DNA from: Desulfobacterales bacterium
Lineage (GTDB): Bacteria; Desulfobacterota; DSM-4660; Desulfatiglandales; B25-G16
Assembly: GCA_030672485.1 (NCBI GenBank)
Contig: DAOVGH010000031.1
Span: 1 to 13,965 of the forward strand
Direction of reading: 5' to 3'
DNA: 13,965 bases
Shown here: in pieces, positions 13,761 to 13,965 of the stretch
How positions within the stretch are numbered: position 1 is the stretch's first letter
How the letters are laid out: each line of letters starts with the position of its first letter
Program-made: the position numbers and the translations under genes
Notes under the pieces: generated by a model
Seen by the model: the letters and a program-made list of their open reading frames with translations, nothing else
Told to the model about the DNA's origin: nothing
Database searches by the model: none

Positions 13761-13965
13761 TTAATACATATCTTCTGGAGGCATGGCAGGCATTGCCGGT
13801 TTCTTCTCCTCCTTCGGTTTTTCAGCCACCAATGCCTCGGTCGTTAGCATAAGGGCAGCGACAGAAGCCGCATTCTGAAGGGCAAAGCGTACAACTTTGG
13901 TAGGATCAATAATGCCGGCCTTAACCAGGTCTTCATATTGAGCTGTTTCGGCATTGAGGCCAAAG
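13761..13965 (-). CDS. groL: Chaperonin GroEL, C-terminal end (cut by window edge)
   Basis: The minus strand reads FGLNAETAQYEDLVKAGIID, then PTKVVRFALQNAASVAALML, TTEALVAEKP, and ends AMPAMPPEDMY before the TAA at 13763-13761. This is the end of GroEL: the equatorial-domain PTKVVR.ALQNAASVA segment is nearly invariant, and PPEDMY resembles the common GGMPGMM-type tail. Only about the last 67 residues of some 545 are in the window; the 5' part lies beyond 13965. The tail is shortened, with two Ala/Met-Pro repeats instead of a long GGM repeat. It converges with the broken plus-strand gene. Confidence 0.95.
   Translation of the reverse strand, partial: FGLNAETAQYEDLVKAGIIDPTKVVRFALQNAASVAALMLTTEALVAEKPKEEKKPAMPAMPPEDMY

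Overview
The window looks like a bacterial chromosome segment of moderate GC, most consistent with a deltaproteobacterial (Desulfobacterota-like) lineage. This is inferred from the gene order ffh-rpsP-khpA-rimM-trmD-SPOUT methyltransferase-rplS-rnhB-yraN-rsmI and from signal-peptide and lipoprotein genes typical of a Gram-negative envelope. The sequence does not fix the taxon. No mobile element, CRISPR array or phage gene was seen.

Layout. (1) 1-1501, plus strand: a frame-disrupted remnant of a bifunctional-nuclease (DUF151) gene, a secreted SurA/PrsA-type peptidyl-prolyl isomerase, and a second, stand-alone copy of the KH-domain RNA chaperone KhpA. (2) 1682-10309, minus strand: a long co-directional block, read from the right as ffh, then rpsP-khpA-rimM-trmD-PF09936 methyltransferase-rplS-rnhB-yraN, a broken rsmI, an HPr-Enzyme I fusion (ptsI type), smpB and the tmRNA gene ssrA. 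Many junctions overlap or nearly touch, as in an operon. (3) 10499-12536, plus strand: a nucleoside phosphorylase, an acylphosphatase overlapping it by 8 bases, and a CsgG/FlgT-like lipoprotein. (4) 12617-13559, plus strand: a perfect-consensus sigma-70 promoter followed by one gene of unknown family broken into three reading frames. (5) 13761-13965, minus strand: the 3' end of groEL, cut by the window edge.

Function. The central block concerns making and maintaining the translation machinery: membrane targeting (Ffh), ribosomal proteins S16 and L19, ribosome maturation (RimM), tRNA m1G37 methylation (TrmD), and rescue of stalled ribosomes (SmpB with tmRNA). The encoded tmRNA tag is ADDYAYALAA. 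The HPr-EI fusion adds a phosphorelay input whose downstream partners lie outside the window.

Points for a second look: two khpA copies about 76% identical; interlocked inverted repeats in the rpsP leader with pseudoknot topology; a 5'-truncated and frameshifted rsmI inside an otherwise tight operon; a three-frame broken gene behind an intact promoter; an Asp-to-Glu change at the presumed catalytic position of TrmD; and the HPr-EI fusion with altered motifs.
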